Positions 8,718 to 15,667 of a DNA stretch of 21,640 nucleotides are shown here, in pieces. Position 1 is the first letter of the stretch. Every line of letters starts with the position of its first letter. Position numbers and translations under genes: made by a program. Below the pieces are notes generated by a model. The model worked only from the letters and a program-made list of their open reading frames with translations. It was not told where the DNA came from and searched no databases. This DNA comes from Tethybacter castelli (GTDB lineage Bacteria; Pseudomonadota; Gammaproteobacteria; Tethybacterales; Tethybacteraceae). The stretch spans positions 1 through 21,640 of the forward strand of contig JAZHEJ010000047.1 of assembly GCA_036679665.1 (NCBI GenBank), written 5' to 3'.

Positions 8718-9704
8718 ATGCCCGATAAAGACCACGATTCAACTGATAAAGCCACATCCTCCACGCCGGTAGATTCGCAACGACGCAACTTACTAGCCGG
8801 AGCTGCCGGAGTCGGGATGGCGGCCGGGCTATTTACTCCAGCAACAGCGCAAACTAAGAGCAGTGTCGACCGGTCGTCCGAATTCGCCGATCGAACCGCG
8901 TTTATTACCGGCGGCGCACGAGGGATTGGCTACAGTTGTGCCGAAGTTCTGGCCCAAGCCGGAGCAAATATTGTTTTATATGATGTGGCGAAGCAGATTG
9001 AGCAAGTCAGATATCCCCTGGCCACGCTTGCAGATCTAAACGAGGCGCAGACCAAAATTCAGGCGCTAGGCAGCAGATGCACAGCCGTACAAGGAGATGT
9101 GCGTGAAGAGGCAACGCTAAAAGCAGCAATGAATCAAGCTGTCGCTGAATATGGCAGCATTGATATGTTGATTGTTAATGCGGGTATTGTGCACGCCGGG
9201 CCGTTAGACAAGCACAGCGAAGCTGAGATTAGTGTCGTGCTAGGCGTCAATTTGGTTGGTGCCATCAACACGATACAAGCTGCGATACCCGTTATGCGTC
9301 GGCAAAACTCAGGGCGTATTGTCGCAGTGTCGTCAATCCTGGGCCGATCCGGCAGCGCTAATTTCCCGGTTTACAGCGCCTCAAAGTGGGGCGTGATCGG
9401 TTTGGTTAAAAGTGTGGCGAAGATGCTTGGTAAATCCAACATAACCTGCAATGCGGTTTGTCCTTCGCTGGTACGAACCAAATTGGTTGACAACGGATAT
9501 TTTTACCAAGCTTTAGATTTATCAGAACCGTATGAAGAAACGCTTGATTCTGTGGCTAGAAGCGTACATGCGTTGCCGGTTGGCTTTATTGAGCCGGTAC
9601 AAGTTGCCAACGCCGTGAAGTTTATTTGCAGCGATGCGGCGACGGTAATATCCGGGGATGTCTTCGACATTGCCGCCGGTTCCAATGCGGATTTTCCGGC
9701 ATGA
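8718..9704 (+). CDS. Tat-signal short-chain dehydrogenase/reductase
   Basis: 328 residues. The start at 8718 is supported because it yields a Tat-type leader: QRRNLLAG with R22-R23, a small-residue hydrophobic stretch about 25-40, and an ATA cleavage-like site near 42-44. The mature part is a classical SDR: NAD(P)-binding TGGARGIG at 64-71, NAG at 154-156, catalytic Ser in VSS (205-206) and YSASK with Y219 and K223. Between strand 2 and the next helix is an insertion (about 92-112, QIEQVRYPLATLADLNEA) that resembles the insert of mycofactocin-associated SDRs, which retain tightly bound NAD. It may oxidise an alcohol or steroid-like substrate in the periplasm; the substrate is unknown. It sits between two defence-type genes but is itself metabolic. 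No clear Shine-Dalgarno sequence precedes the ATG. Confidence 0.85.
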   Translation: MPDKDHDSTDKATSSTPVDSQRRNLLAGAAGVGMAAGLFTPATAQTKSSVDRSSEFADRTAFITGGARGIGYSCAEVLAQAGANIVLYDVAKQIEQVRYPLATLADLNEAQTKIQALGSRCTAVQGDVREEATLKAAMNQAVAEYGSIDMLIVNAGIVHAGPLDKHSEAEISVVLGVNLVGAINTIQAAIPVMRRQNSGRIVAVSSILGRSGSANFPVYSASKWGVIGLVKSVAKMLGKSNITCNAVCPSLVRTKLVDNGYFYQALDLSEPYEETLDSVARSVHALPVGFIEPVQVANAVKFICSDAATVISGDVFDIAAGSNADFPA

Positions 9705-9769
9705 ATTCGAGTCTAAGATTGAAATCTAATAATATAATTTATCAATAAGAAATATAGGTATATTTACGT

Positions 9770-11089
9770 ATGAATATGACATTTGATGATGATCTATTTG
9801 CCCGCAAAGAGTTGGGTGAGAATTTAATGCGCTACGTTGAAGATAACCATATGTTTTACGATGAAGCATTGGTTTTGAGTTTAAATGGCAAGTTTGGTTC
9901 AGGAAAGACTTGTTTTTTAAAAATGTGGCAGCAACTACTTGAGGACAAAAAACATACAGTCATCTATATCAACGCATGGCAATCTGATTTTATGGATAGC
10001 CCGATTGTCCCGATTACTGGTGAATTAATTCAGCAACTTAAAAACTTAGGACCAAAAGAAAAAAAATTACAAACGCTGGGTAATGCGATAACGCGTGGAT
10101 CAATCAGTATATCTGCTCAATTGATTCATCGTTATACTGGAATTGATCCGCAACAAGTCGGAAAAGAATCTCAGAATGAGCCACAAGAAGATATTGTCGC
10201 AACATACATAAAACAGCAAGAAAAGCTTAATGAATTACGCAAACTACTTAGCCAGATTGTAGAAAGCCAACCAGAAAAACCATTTATTATCCTAGTGGAC
10301 GAGCTTGATCGTGCGCGTCCTGATTACAGTGTACATTTTATTGAGGCCATAAAGCATATTTTTTCAGTTCAAGGCATATGCTTTGTGTTAGCGGTAGATA
10401 GAAAGAGAATGGAACAGTCAGTTGAACAGCTATTTGGAAAAATAGATTTTGATAATTACTATCGCCGTTTTGTTCAAAGAGAAATTTCACTTCCACCAAT
10501 CAAGGCAAATCATTTTGGTTTGGTTCTTGACAAAATCGGCAAAAAATATCATGATATTTTTCCAAAAAACTATATTGACGATATTAAAGACGATTTCGTG
10601 TTTATAGTTGGAATGTTAGATTTCACGCCCAGAGAGGTAGAACAAGTCTGTGATCTTTATTTACAATTATTCAGCACAAATAATATTAAAAAAATTAATA
10701 ATCATTTGTGGTTAGTGGCTACGTTATTTCTTGTAGCTATTAATGTTAAAGATCGTGAAAACTTATTTCACCAAATTGGTACAGGAGAAATTACTACTGA
10801 AAAACTTGGAGAGGAATTAAAAAAATATAAACTCGGATTTGCATTACAAAATAATGCATCAAAATGGAATTTTTTAGTAAGAACAGTTTTGGCTGCTAAT
10901 CTTGATGAGAATAATGAAAGCGGTATTGCACAAGCGGAAGCAGTCTTCAGGAGCATTAAAGATGCTAGAGGGTCAGGTCTTAGCATTACGGATACATTAA
11001 AAGACATGTGGCAAGGGGCTAGCCCTCATTTTCGTCCGTTTTCCCACATTTATAAAAAATTGCAAAAGTTGCAATTTTTACTTGATTAA
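9770..11089 (+). CDS. KAP-family P-loop NTPase
   Basis: 439 residues. Walker A is NGKFGSGKT at 39-47, followed by the family's YINAWQSDF element at 66-74. Walker B is FIILVDELDRARP at 172-184, the KAP signature of two acidic residues followed by LDR and P, then LAVDRKRMEQSV at 207-218 and YYRRFVQREISLP at 230-242. Unlike many KAP proteins, no transmembrane segments are inserted between Walker A and B; residues 130-165 look helical and charged, so a soluble protein is expected. Characterised relatives include PifA of the F plasmid, which excludes phage T7. The gene is very AT-rich and lies between the restriction-like operon and HipBA, so a defence role is plausible but inferred. A 65-base AT-rich spacer precedes it, with only a weak AGG upstream of the ATG. 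Confidence 0.85.
   Translation: MNMTFDDDLFARKELGENLMRYVEDNHMFYDEALVLSLNGKFGSGKTCFLKMWQQLLEDKKHTVIYINAWQSDFMDSPIVPITGELIQQLKNLGPKEKKLQTLGNAITRGSISISAQLIHRYTGIDPQQVGKESQNEPQEDIVATYIKQQEKLNELRKLLSQIVESQPEKPFIILVDELDRARPDYSVHFIEAIKHIFSVQGICFVLAVDRKRMEQSVEQLFGKIDFDNYYRRFVQREISLPPIKANHFGLVLDKIGKKYHDIFPKNYIDDIKDDFVFIVGMLDFTPREVEQVCDLYLQLFSTNNIKKINNHLWLVATLFLVAINVKDRENLFHQIGTGEITTEKLGEELKKYKLGFALQNNASKWNFLVRTVLAANLDENNESGIAQAEAVFRSIKDARGSGLSITDTLKDMWQGASPHFRPFSHIYKKLQKLQFLLD
11055..11079 (+). terminator. Terminator-like hairpin inside the 3' end of the KAP NTPase gene
   Basis: A perfect 11-bp inverted repeat: AAAAATTGCAA (11055-11065), loop AAG, TTGCAATTTTT (11069-11079). The right arm ends in five T, the left arm begins with five A, so it has the form of a bidirectional intrinsic terminator but with only two G-C pairs. 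It lies within codons for the last residues (KKLQKLQFL), 8 bases before the stop codon. Confidence 0.4.
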
Positions 11090-11266
11090 AAAAATGGTAG
11101 GTTTTTATCGGATAGCGATAATTAAAATTGATTTTGTTGTTTAATCGCATAGTACTGTGTATTGCTCTATTGGTTTGGAATATGATCACTTGACCAGCAA
11201 TCGATTATTTGCAATAGGAGTATGCAACGTCAACAAGGCGTAAAAAATGAAGTATCAAAGTTTCGT

Positions 11267-11303
11267 TTACTAAATATCAACCGAGATTTTGGCTATTTAG
11301 TAA
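11267..11303. repeat. 10-bp inverted repeat with 17-base spacer between the KAP NTPase and hipA
   Basis: TTACTAAATA (11267-11276) and TATTTAGTAA (11294-11303) are perfect inverted repeats. Neither arm is followed by a T-tract, so a standard terminator is unlikely. It is in the 237-base convergent spacer 11090-11326, which otherwise shows no gene I would defend. It may be a protein-binding or recombination site. Confidence 0.4.
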
Positions 11304-11326
11304 GTAAAGATGTTGCGTTTAGGCTT

Positions 11327-12589
11327 TTAATTGGCTAGAAGCTGGTTGAACCGATTGGTTATAAGTTTGATATTTGTTGCGGCAACATCGTACTGTTTCG
11401 CCAGCGTAGGCCATTTGGCCAGCGCGGCGCAAGTTTGCTCAATGATGGCGTCGATTACCGTTGGGGCAAGCTTGGCGGTATTGCCTAGTTGTTGTAGATG
11501 AGCGATGCCCGGGTTGCGTCCTTCACCCATAACCATCGTGGTTTGTTCTGTGCCGATCCCGGTAGAAAAAGTCAAATCGTATGCGGGAGCGCAACGCCAT
11601 TCACCCTCTGCGTTCATCAGAAAACTGAAATTTTTACTATGATCATCCCGGTTGTGGGCTAACACGTTGAACACCGCAAGCCGGTACATTTTTTCCACTT
11701 CACGCATGTCGCGGGTAAGTTGCGTGGTCAGGCTCAGCAAGGCTTCATAATCCAACGACCCGGATCGGTGATCACTATGTAGCAATCCGCATACGGTATG
11801 ACAATGCAAGCGACAATTCGCCGCTTCGCGATCAAAGCGTTGGGTTGCAAAGTAGCCTGAGCTATTTTGAGCGGGGAACAAGTGGGCCGGTTGTGTTTGC
11901 ACGCCGGCATCTTCAGCCATCAGCGCATAAACATATTCAATTGCTCCGGCATCGCTGCCATCATTAGAGTTGGAGAATTTGACCAACCAATGTTCAAAAT
12001 CGTTTTCAAGCAATTCTGTCCCGTGTATCAGGCGGTTTTTATTTTTATCAAATCCAACCAACGCTTTGGGACGCGCGCCAGCGGACGATCCATTTAGAGC
12101 AACCAGCTCCGCGAGCACATCTTCAGCGCTGCCTTTGAGTACTTCCTCGGTAGCTAAAGCTAACTGATCCAGATTTAGGTCACCTTTGGCATGAGCGGTA
12201 CTGTGATCAGGTTGGTAACACAAAGCGCCGATTCCGTGGCGTTCAACTTGCGTAAGTCTGGCCAGCACGCTTATTTCAGCGGGCACCATGCCTTGCTCGC
12301 GAATCATCCGATCAATAAGCAATTTGCCCCAGCCGTCAGGCAAACTGTCGTTAAAGACGCCGGGCAACCCTAAAAAAGGTTGATGTTCGATTTGTTTGAC
12401 GCCGGGAGCGAGCGGAAGCATAAATGGCGAAAGCTCCAATCCGCCATCGAGAAAATCGGTATCGTATTCAAAATAAACGCGTCCATCGCGTTCAGCCAAG
12501 CGTCCCACCGTTATAGCCTCATTATCAAACTTGATTACGACCGTGACTTTTCGTATTTGCGGCCAAGACAGCACGGTCAATTGCGCCAA
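11327..12589 (-). CDS. hipA: HipA-family serine/threonine kinase toxin
   Basis: 420 residues, close to the family's usual ~440. In order: an N-terminal HipA domain (LSPFMLPL at 53-60, FNDSLPDGWGKLL at 79-91), the Gly-rich phosphate loop GSSAGARPK at 167-175 where HipA kinases autophosphorylate on Ser, the ATP-lysine strand HWLVKF at 200-205, catalytic loop AHNRDDHSKN at 311-320 and the metal-binding AYDLTFS at 336-342. All key kinase positions look intact. Known HipA proteins phosphorylate aminoacyl-tRNA synthetases such as GltX, halting translation and promoting persistence. The start overlaps the end of the HipB-like gene by 13 bases, so the two are co-translated, the antitoxin first. Substrate is not predictable from the sequence alone. 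Confidence 0.92.
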   Translation of the reverse strand: MAQLTVLSWPQIRKVTVVIKFDNEAITVGRLAERDGRVYFEYDTDFLDGGLELSPFMLPLAPGVKQIEHQPFLGLPGVFNDSLPDGWGKLLIDRMIREQGMVPAEISVLARLTQVERHGIGALCYQPDHSTAHAKGDLNLDQLALATEEVLKGSAEDVLAELVALNGSSAGARPKALVGFDKNKNRLIHGTELLENDFEHWLVKFSNSNDGSDAGAIEYVYALMAEDAGVQTQPAHLFPAQNSSGYFATQRFDREAANCRLHCHTVCGLLHSDHRSGSLDYEALLSLTTQLTRDMREVEKMYRLAVFNVLAHNRDDHSKNFSFLMNAEGEWRCAPAYDLTFSTGIGTEQTTMVMGEGRNPGIAHLQQLGNTAKLAPTVIDAIIEQTCAALAKWPTLAKQYDVAATNIKLITNRFNQLLAN

Positions 12590-12888
12590 CCTGTTTTGCG
12601 TGCAGGTTTCGGTTTGTCTTTTAGTACATCGTCAATCGAGCCAAACGCCTCTTGCTGTTCATGGCTTAGCGCTTGCACCATTTGTTCAAGGGTTCCAAGT
12701 GCCGTCAATAGTTTTAACAGGGCGGTCAGTCCGATTTGGCCTGTTTGCTCAAATTTGCGCAAGGTGTGCAGGTTAACCCCTGATCTTCGCGCCAATCCTT
12801 GTTGTGTAAAACCCGTCGCGATACGCCGGCTGCGAATAGATTCGGCCACGGCTTTTTGCGCTTGATTAATCGATAATAGTTGTATCAT
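12577..12888 (-). CDS. hipB: HipB-like XRE-family antitoxin/repressor
   Basis: 103 residues. An XRE helix-turn-helix occupies about residues 17-66: IRSRRIATGFTQQGLARRSG followed by the recognition segment VNLHTLRKFEQTG. The C-terminal tail (DDVLKDKPKPARKTGW) is basic and probably disordered, as in other HipB-like antitoxins. It should bind and neutralise the HipA kinase encoded immediately downstream and repress their shared promoter. The ATG has no Shine-Dalgarno sequence; the predicted promoter lies only about 10 bases upstream, so the mRNA may be nearly leaderless. Family assignment rests on the HTH and the neighbour. Confidence 0.88.
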   Translation of the reverse strand: MIQLLSINQAQKAVAESIRSRRIATGFTQQGLARRSGVNLHTLRKFEQTGQIGLTALLKLLTALGTLEQMVQALSHEQQEAFGSIDDVLKDKPKPARKTGWRN

Positions 12889-12939
12889 AATATTAGTATA
12901 AGTAATTATACGCTATATACTCATAATATAATATTAGTA
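12887..12939 (-). promoter_or_regulatory. hipBA promoter/operator with 12-bp direct repeats and an inverted repeat
   Basis: On the minus strand a perfect TATAAT -10 hexamer lies at 12905-12910. It overlaps the inverted repeat GTATA-N6-TATAC (12896-12911), a shape like HipB operators, which are spaced palindromes. A 12-mer, ATAATATTAGTA on the plus strand, occurs at 12887-12898 (overlapping the hipB start codon) and again at 12928-12939, exactly 41 bases apart, about four helical turns, so two repressor dimers could bind the same DNA face. Autoregulation is inferred. Confidence 0.55.
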
Positions 12940-13024
12940 AATTATATGTATTTGATACGGTTGAAAACTGCCAGCAACAACAAACTGCAACGTTGGAGCA
13001 ATACTCTAAAATTAATAAAGCATC

Positions 13025-13062
13025 ATTTTTGTTTTCGGGCTGGTAGTTCCCGAAACAAAAAT
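13025..13062. promoter_or_regulatory. Long imperfect dyad in the leader of the sugar-acid operon
   Basis: ATTTTTG+TTT(T)CGGG (13025-13039) pairs with CCCGAAAC+AAAAAT (13049-13062): 14 bp with one bulged T and a 9-base loop. It ends 17 bases before the ATG at 13080. The 5' arm is T-rich and the 3' arm A-rich, so it is not an intrinsic terminator. It could be an operator for a sugar-responsive repressor or an mRNA hairpin near the ribosome-binding site. Confidence 0.45.
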
Positions 13063-13079
13063 CTCCGGGGATATCAGCC

Positions 13080-13850
13080 ATGAATAAACTAGCCACATTT
13101 GACGACCTGAAGGGCAAAAGCGTGTTTATCACCGGCGGCGGGTCAGGGATTGGCGCGGCGCTGACCGAAGGTTTTGTCGCCCAGGGCGCAAAAGTCGCGT
13201 TCGTGCAACGCTCTGACGCGGCGGACTTTGTGGCCAAGCTCAAAGACCGCTACGCTAAAGCGCCTTTGTTTATAAAGTGCGATCTGTGCGATGTCGTCGC
13301 GCTTAAAGCTGCGATTGCTCAAGCCGCAAAAACTCATGGGCCGATTGAGGTGCTAGTCAACAACGCCGCCAACGACGTCAGGCACGAATTGGACGAATAT
13401 TCGGCGGACGACTTTGACCGCAACATCGCGATCAACCTGCGTCCGTATTTCTTTACCGCCCAAGCCGTGGCGCCGGCCATGAAAGCTAGTGGCGGCGGGG
13501 TGATAATCAATTTTTCATCGATTTCTTACCTGATGGGCAACGCGGGCTATCCCGCTTATGTGTCCGCCAACGCCGCGATCACCGGACTGACCCGGGCGTT
13601 GGCGCGTGATCTAGGCCCTGCCAACATTCGAGTAAACGCGTTGGCGCCGGGTTGGGTGCTCACCGCCAAGCAAAAAGCAAAATGGGCGACCCCTGAAAAT
13701 CTCGCGGCGCATCTGGGCCGTCAGTGCCTGAAGGAACATCTGGCCCCGGAGGATATGGTTGCTCCGACACTGTTTTTAGCGTCTGACACCAGTCGCATGA
13801 TGACCGGGCAGGTCATGCCCGTCGACGGCGGCGTGGTGGTAACCGGATGA
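13080..13850 (+). CDS. Galactose/aldose 1-dehydrogenase-like SDR with Asn in place of the catalytic Lys
   Basis: 256 residues, standard SDR length. NAD(P)-binding TGGGSGIG is at 18-25 and NNAAND at 94-99, and Ser 146/147 lies in NFSSISY. NNAAND..H.LDE and the CLK...PEDM..PTLFLASD segment resemble rhizobial-type D-galactose/D-xylose dehydrogenases, which oxidise an aldose to its lactone. The active-site motif reads Y160-V-S-A-N164: the normally invariant Lys of YxxxK is Asn (AAC, 13569-13571), so the protein as read may be inactive or altered. It is the first gene of an operon with the KDGal kinase, whose ATG overlaps its stop (ATGA). Pathway placement fits step one of the De Ley-Doudoroff route, but substrate specificity is inferred. 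Confidence 0.85.
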   Translation: MNKLATFDDLKGKSVFITGGGSGIGAALTEGFVAQGAKVAFVQRSDAADFVAKLKDRYAKAPLFIKCDLCDVVALKAAIAQAAKTHGPIEVLVNNAANDVRHELDEYSADDFDRNIAINLRPYFFTAQAVAPAMKASGGGVIINFSSISYLMGNAGYPAYVSANAAITGLTRALARDLGPANIRVNALAPGWVLTAKQKAKWATPENLAAHLGRQCLKEHLAPEDMVAPTLFLASDTSRMMTGQVMPVDGGVVVTG

Positions 13851-14746
13851 CAAGTCCTGATTGGATAGCGGTGGACTGGGGTACCAGTAATCTGCGCGTC
13901 TGGGCGATCGACGCGGATGGCGCGCCGCTGGAAACCAAGTTTAGCGAAGACGGTATGAACAAACTTGCGCCCAAGCAGTTTGAGGAAGCGCTCATTGGCC
14001 TGATCGAACCGTGGCTTGCGCCCCAAGGAGCCACGGAAGTAATCGCCTGCGGGATGGTCGGCTCCAGGCAAGGTTGGCTAGAAGCGCCATATAAGTCGGC
14101 GCCGTGCGCGCCGCCGGTGGAGTTGACCGAAGTCGCAACCCGAGATAAGCGCATCAACGTGCATATTTGCGCCGGGATAAGCCAAGCTGATCCTCCGGAT
14201 GTCATGCGCGGCGAGGAAACTCAGATCGCCGGCTTGCTGGCTGCCCAGCCTGACTTTTGCGGCACCGTGTGCTTACCCGGCACGCACAGCAAATGGGTGA
14301 AGATCGACGCGGGTCAAATCCTGGGTTTTGTAACCTTTATGACCGGCGAGATCTACGAGCTGCTGGCAACCCGGTCGGTGCTGCGTCACAGCATGGGCGC
14401 TAGCGGCTGGGATAGCGCCGCGTATCAGCAGGGTGCATCCGAAGCGTTGCACGATCCTGTTGCGGTAGACGCCGTCTTGTTCGGTTTGCGCGCCAAGTCA
14501 TTGTTGGGCAACCAAACCATAGGACAGGCGCGAGCGCGTCTGTCCGGTCTGTTGGTGGGGATGGAAGTCGCCGGCGCGCGCCGGTTTTGGCAAGACCATG
14601 AGGTGGTTGTCATCGGTGCGGCCGACCCGGCCCGGCACTATGCGGATGTGCTGCAGATCGCCGGCGTGTCCTGCGCCGTGCACGATGCCGAGGCGATGTG
14701 TCTGGCCGGATTGCAATTTTTCCGCCGGCGCTTGGCGCGTCAGTAG
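13847..14746 (+). CDS. dgoK: 2-dehydro-3-deoxygalactonokinase
   Basis: 299 residues, normal for DgoK. The N-terminal phosphate-binding strand is IAVDWGTSNLRVW (7-19); MRGEETQ (120-126), CLPGTHSKWVK (142-152) and FMTGEIYELL follow in the expected order. It phosphorylates 2-keto-3-deoxy-galactonate with ATP to the 6-phosphate, in the cytoplasm. It begins in an ATGA overlap with the upstream dehydrogenase and is followed directly by the aldolase that consumes its product, so the three form a translationally coupled operon. Confidence 0.93.
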   Translation: MTSPDWIAVDWGTSNLRVWAIDADGAPLETKFSEDGMNKLAPKQFEEALIGLIEPWLAPQGATEVIACGMVGSRQGWLEAPYKSAPCAPPVELTEVATRDKRINVHICAGISQADPPDVMRGEETQIAGLLAAQPDFCGTVCLPGTHSKWVKIDAGQILGFVTFMTGEIYELLATRSVLRHSMGASGWDSAAYQQGASEALHDPVAVDAVLFGLRAKSLLGNQTIGQARARLSGLLVGMEVAGARRFWQDHEVVVIGAADPARHYADVLQIAGVSCAVHDAEAMCLAGLQFFRRRLARQ

Positions 14747-15371
14747 CCTGACCCAAGCGCGGCATCGCGAGCTGATCGCCATCTTGCGCGGGATCAAACC
14801 CGCTGAAGCGGTAGGCGCCGCCAACACATTAATCGAAGCTGGCATCACCCGGATCGAGGTGCCGCTCAATTCACCTGATCCGCTAACAAGTATCGGGTTG
14901 ATGGTTGAGGCGTGCGCTACCCAAGCGATTTTCGGCGCCGGCACGGTACTTACCGTCAAGCAGGTTGAGGATGTCGCATTGACCGGGGCTAAGCTTATTG
15001 TGTCGCCGAACTGCAACCTGAAGGTGATTGCCGCAACCAAACAAGCCGGCATGATGTCGGTGCCGGGCGTGATGTCCGCGACTGAAAGTATGGCCGCGCT
15101 TGGCGCCGACGCTGATGCGCTGAAATTTTTTCCCGGCGATATGCTGGGGATGAAAGGACTTAAATCGATTCGGGAGATATTGCCCGGTGATACCCGTTGT
15201 TATGTGGTTGGCGGCGTTCAAGCTGATAGTTTTGCGAACTGGGCTTTGGCCGGCGCGGACGGATTCGGGATTGGTGGCGCGCTGTTTAAACCGGGTATGG
15301 ATCCTGCTTTGCTCGCCCAACGGGCGCGTAAGCTAGTGGCATCGTACGATCATATGTTTGCTAAAAAATAA
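14685..15371 (+). CDS. dgoA: 2-dehydro-3-deoxy-6-phosphogalactonate aldolase
   Basis: Class I aldolase of the KDPG/KDPGal family: AILRGIKP, IEVPLNSPDP, FGAGTVLT, IVSPNCN, PGVMSATE, the Schiff-base lysine in ADALKFFPGDMLG and VGGV, in the normal order. It splits 2-keto-3-deoxy-6-phosphogalactonate to pyruvate and glyceraldehyde-3-phosphate. The start is uncertain. The nearest in-frame ATG (14685) adds about 21 non-family residues encoded within dgoK's 3' end (overlap 62 bases). The family's N-terminus (about 6-10 residues before AILRG) fits better with the CTG at 14748-14750, one base after the dgoK stop. Neither has a good Shine-Dalgarno sequence. The 296 bases downstream (15372-15667) contain no gene I can support. 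Confidence 0.9.
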   Translation: MPRRCVWPDCNFSAGAWRVSSLTQARHRELIAILRGIKPAEAVGAANTLIEAGITRIEVPLNSPDPLTSIGLMVEACATQAIFGAGTVLTVKQVEDVALTGAKLIVSPNCNLKVIAATKQAGMMSVPGVMSATESMAALGADADALKFFPGDMLGMKGLKSIREILPGDTRCYVVGGVQADSFANWALAGADGFGIGGALFKPGMDPALLAQRARKLVASYDHMFAKK

Positions 15372-15594
15372 TCGTAGCGCCAAATCCGCAGGGTTTATGG
15401 CCTAACCAAAGTTTGCCATATTTTCAAAAAATAAACTTAAGTTGAAAAAGCACAACAGTAGGTAATTTGATCCTATAAAAGACAAGATCTGACAACCGTT
15501 GATTGCAAGAGTATTCAAAGCGTTTTTGCTAGCTGGATTGACTAAATTTTTGGAAGTTATTGCAAGTAGCCAAACGAGGTAATTACCGCGCTCG

Positions 15595-15631
15595 CATGCA
15601 AAACCGCAACGTAAGAGATCCGTTTTGCATG
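15595..15631. repeat. 10-bp inverted repeat with 17-base spacer downstream of dgoA
   Basis: CATGCAAAAC (15595-15604) and GTTTTGCATG (15622-15631) are perfect inverted repeats separated by 17 bases. No T-tract follows on either strand. The geometry (10-17-10) is the same as the repeat at 11267-11303, with a different sequence. It sits near the left end of the AT-rich islet 15372-16563. Confidence 0.4.
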
Positions 15632-15667
15632 TTGTTAGATTCGTAAAGCTAGTAAATAACTTCGCTA

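Noticed and set aside
11222..11338. A 38-codon plus-strand ORF (MQRQQGVKNEVSKF...) after an AGGAG in the spacer between the KAP gene and hipA
   Set aside because: AGGAG is only one base from the ATG, too close to serve as a ribosome-binding site; the ORF runs antisense into the hipA end and spans the inverted repeat. No family recognised.
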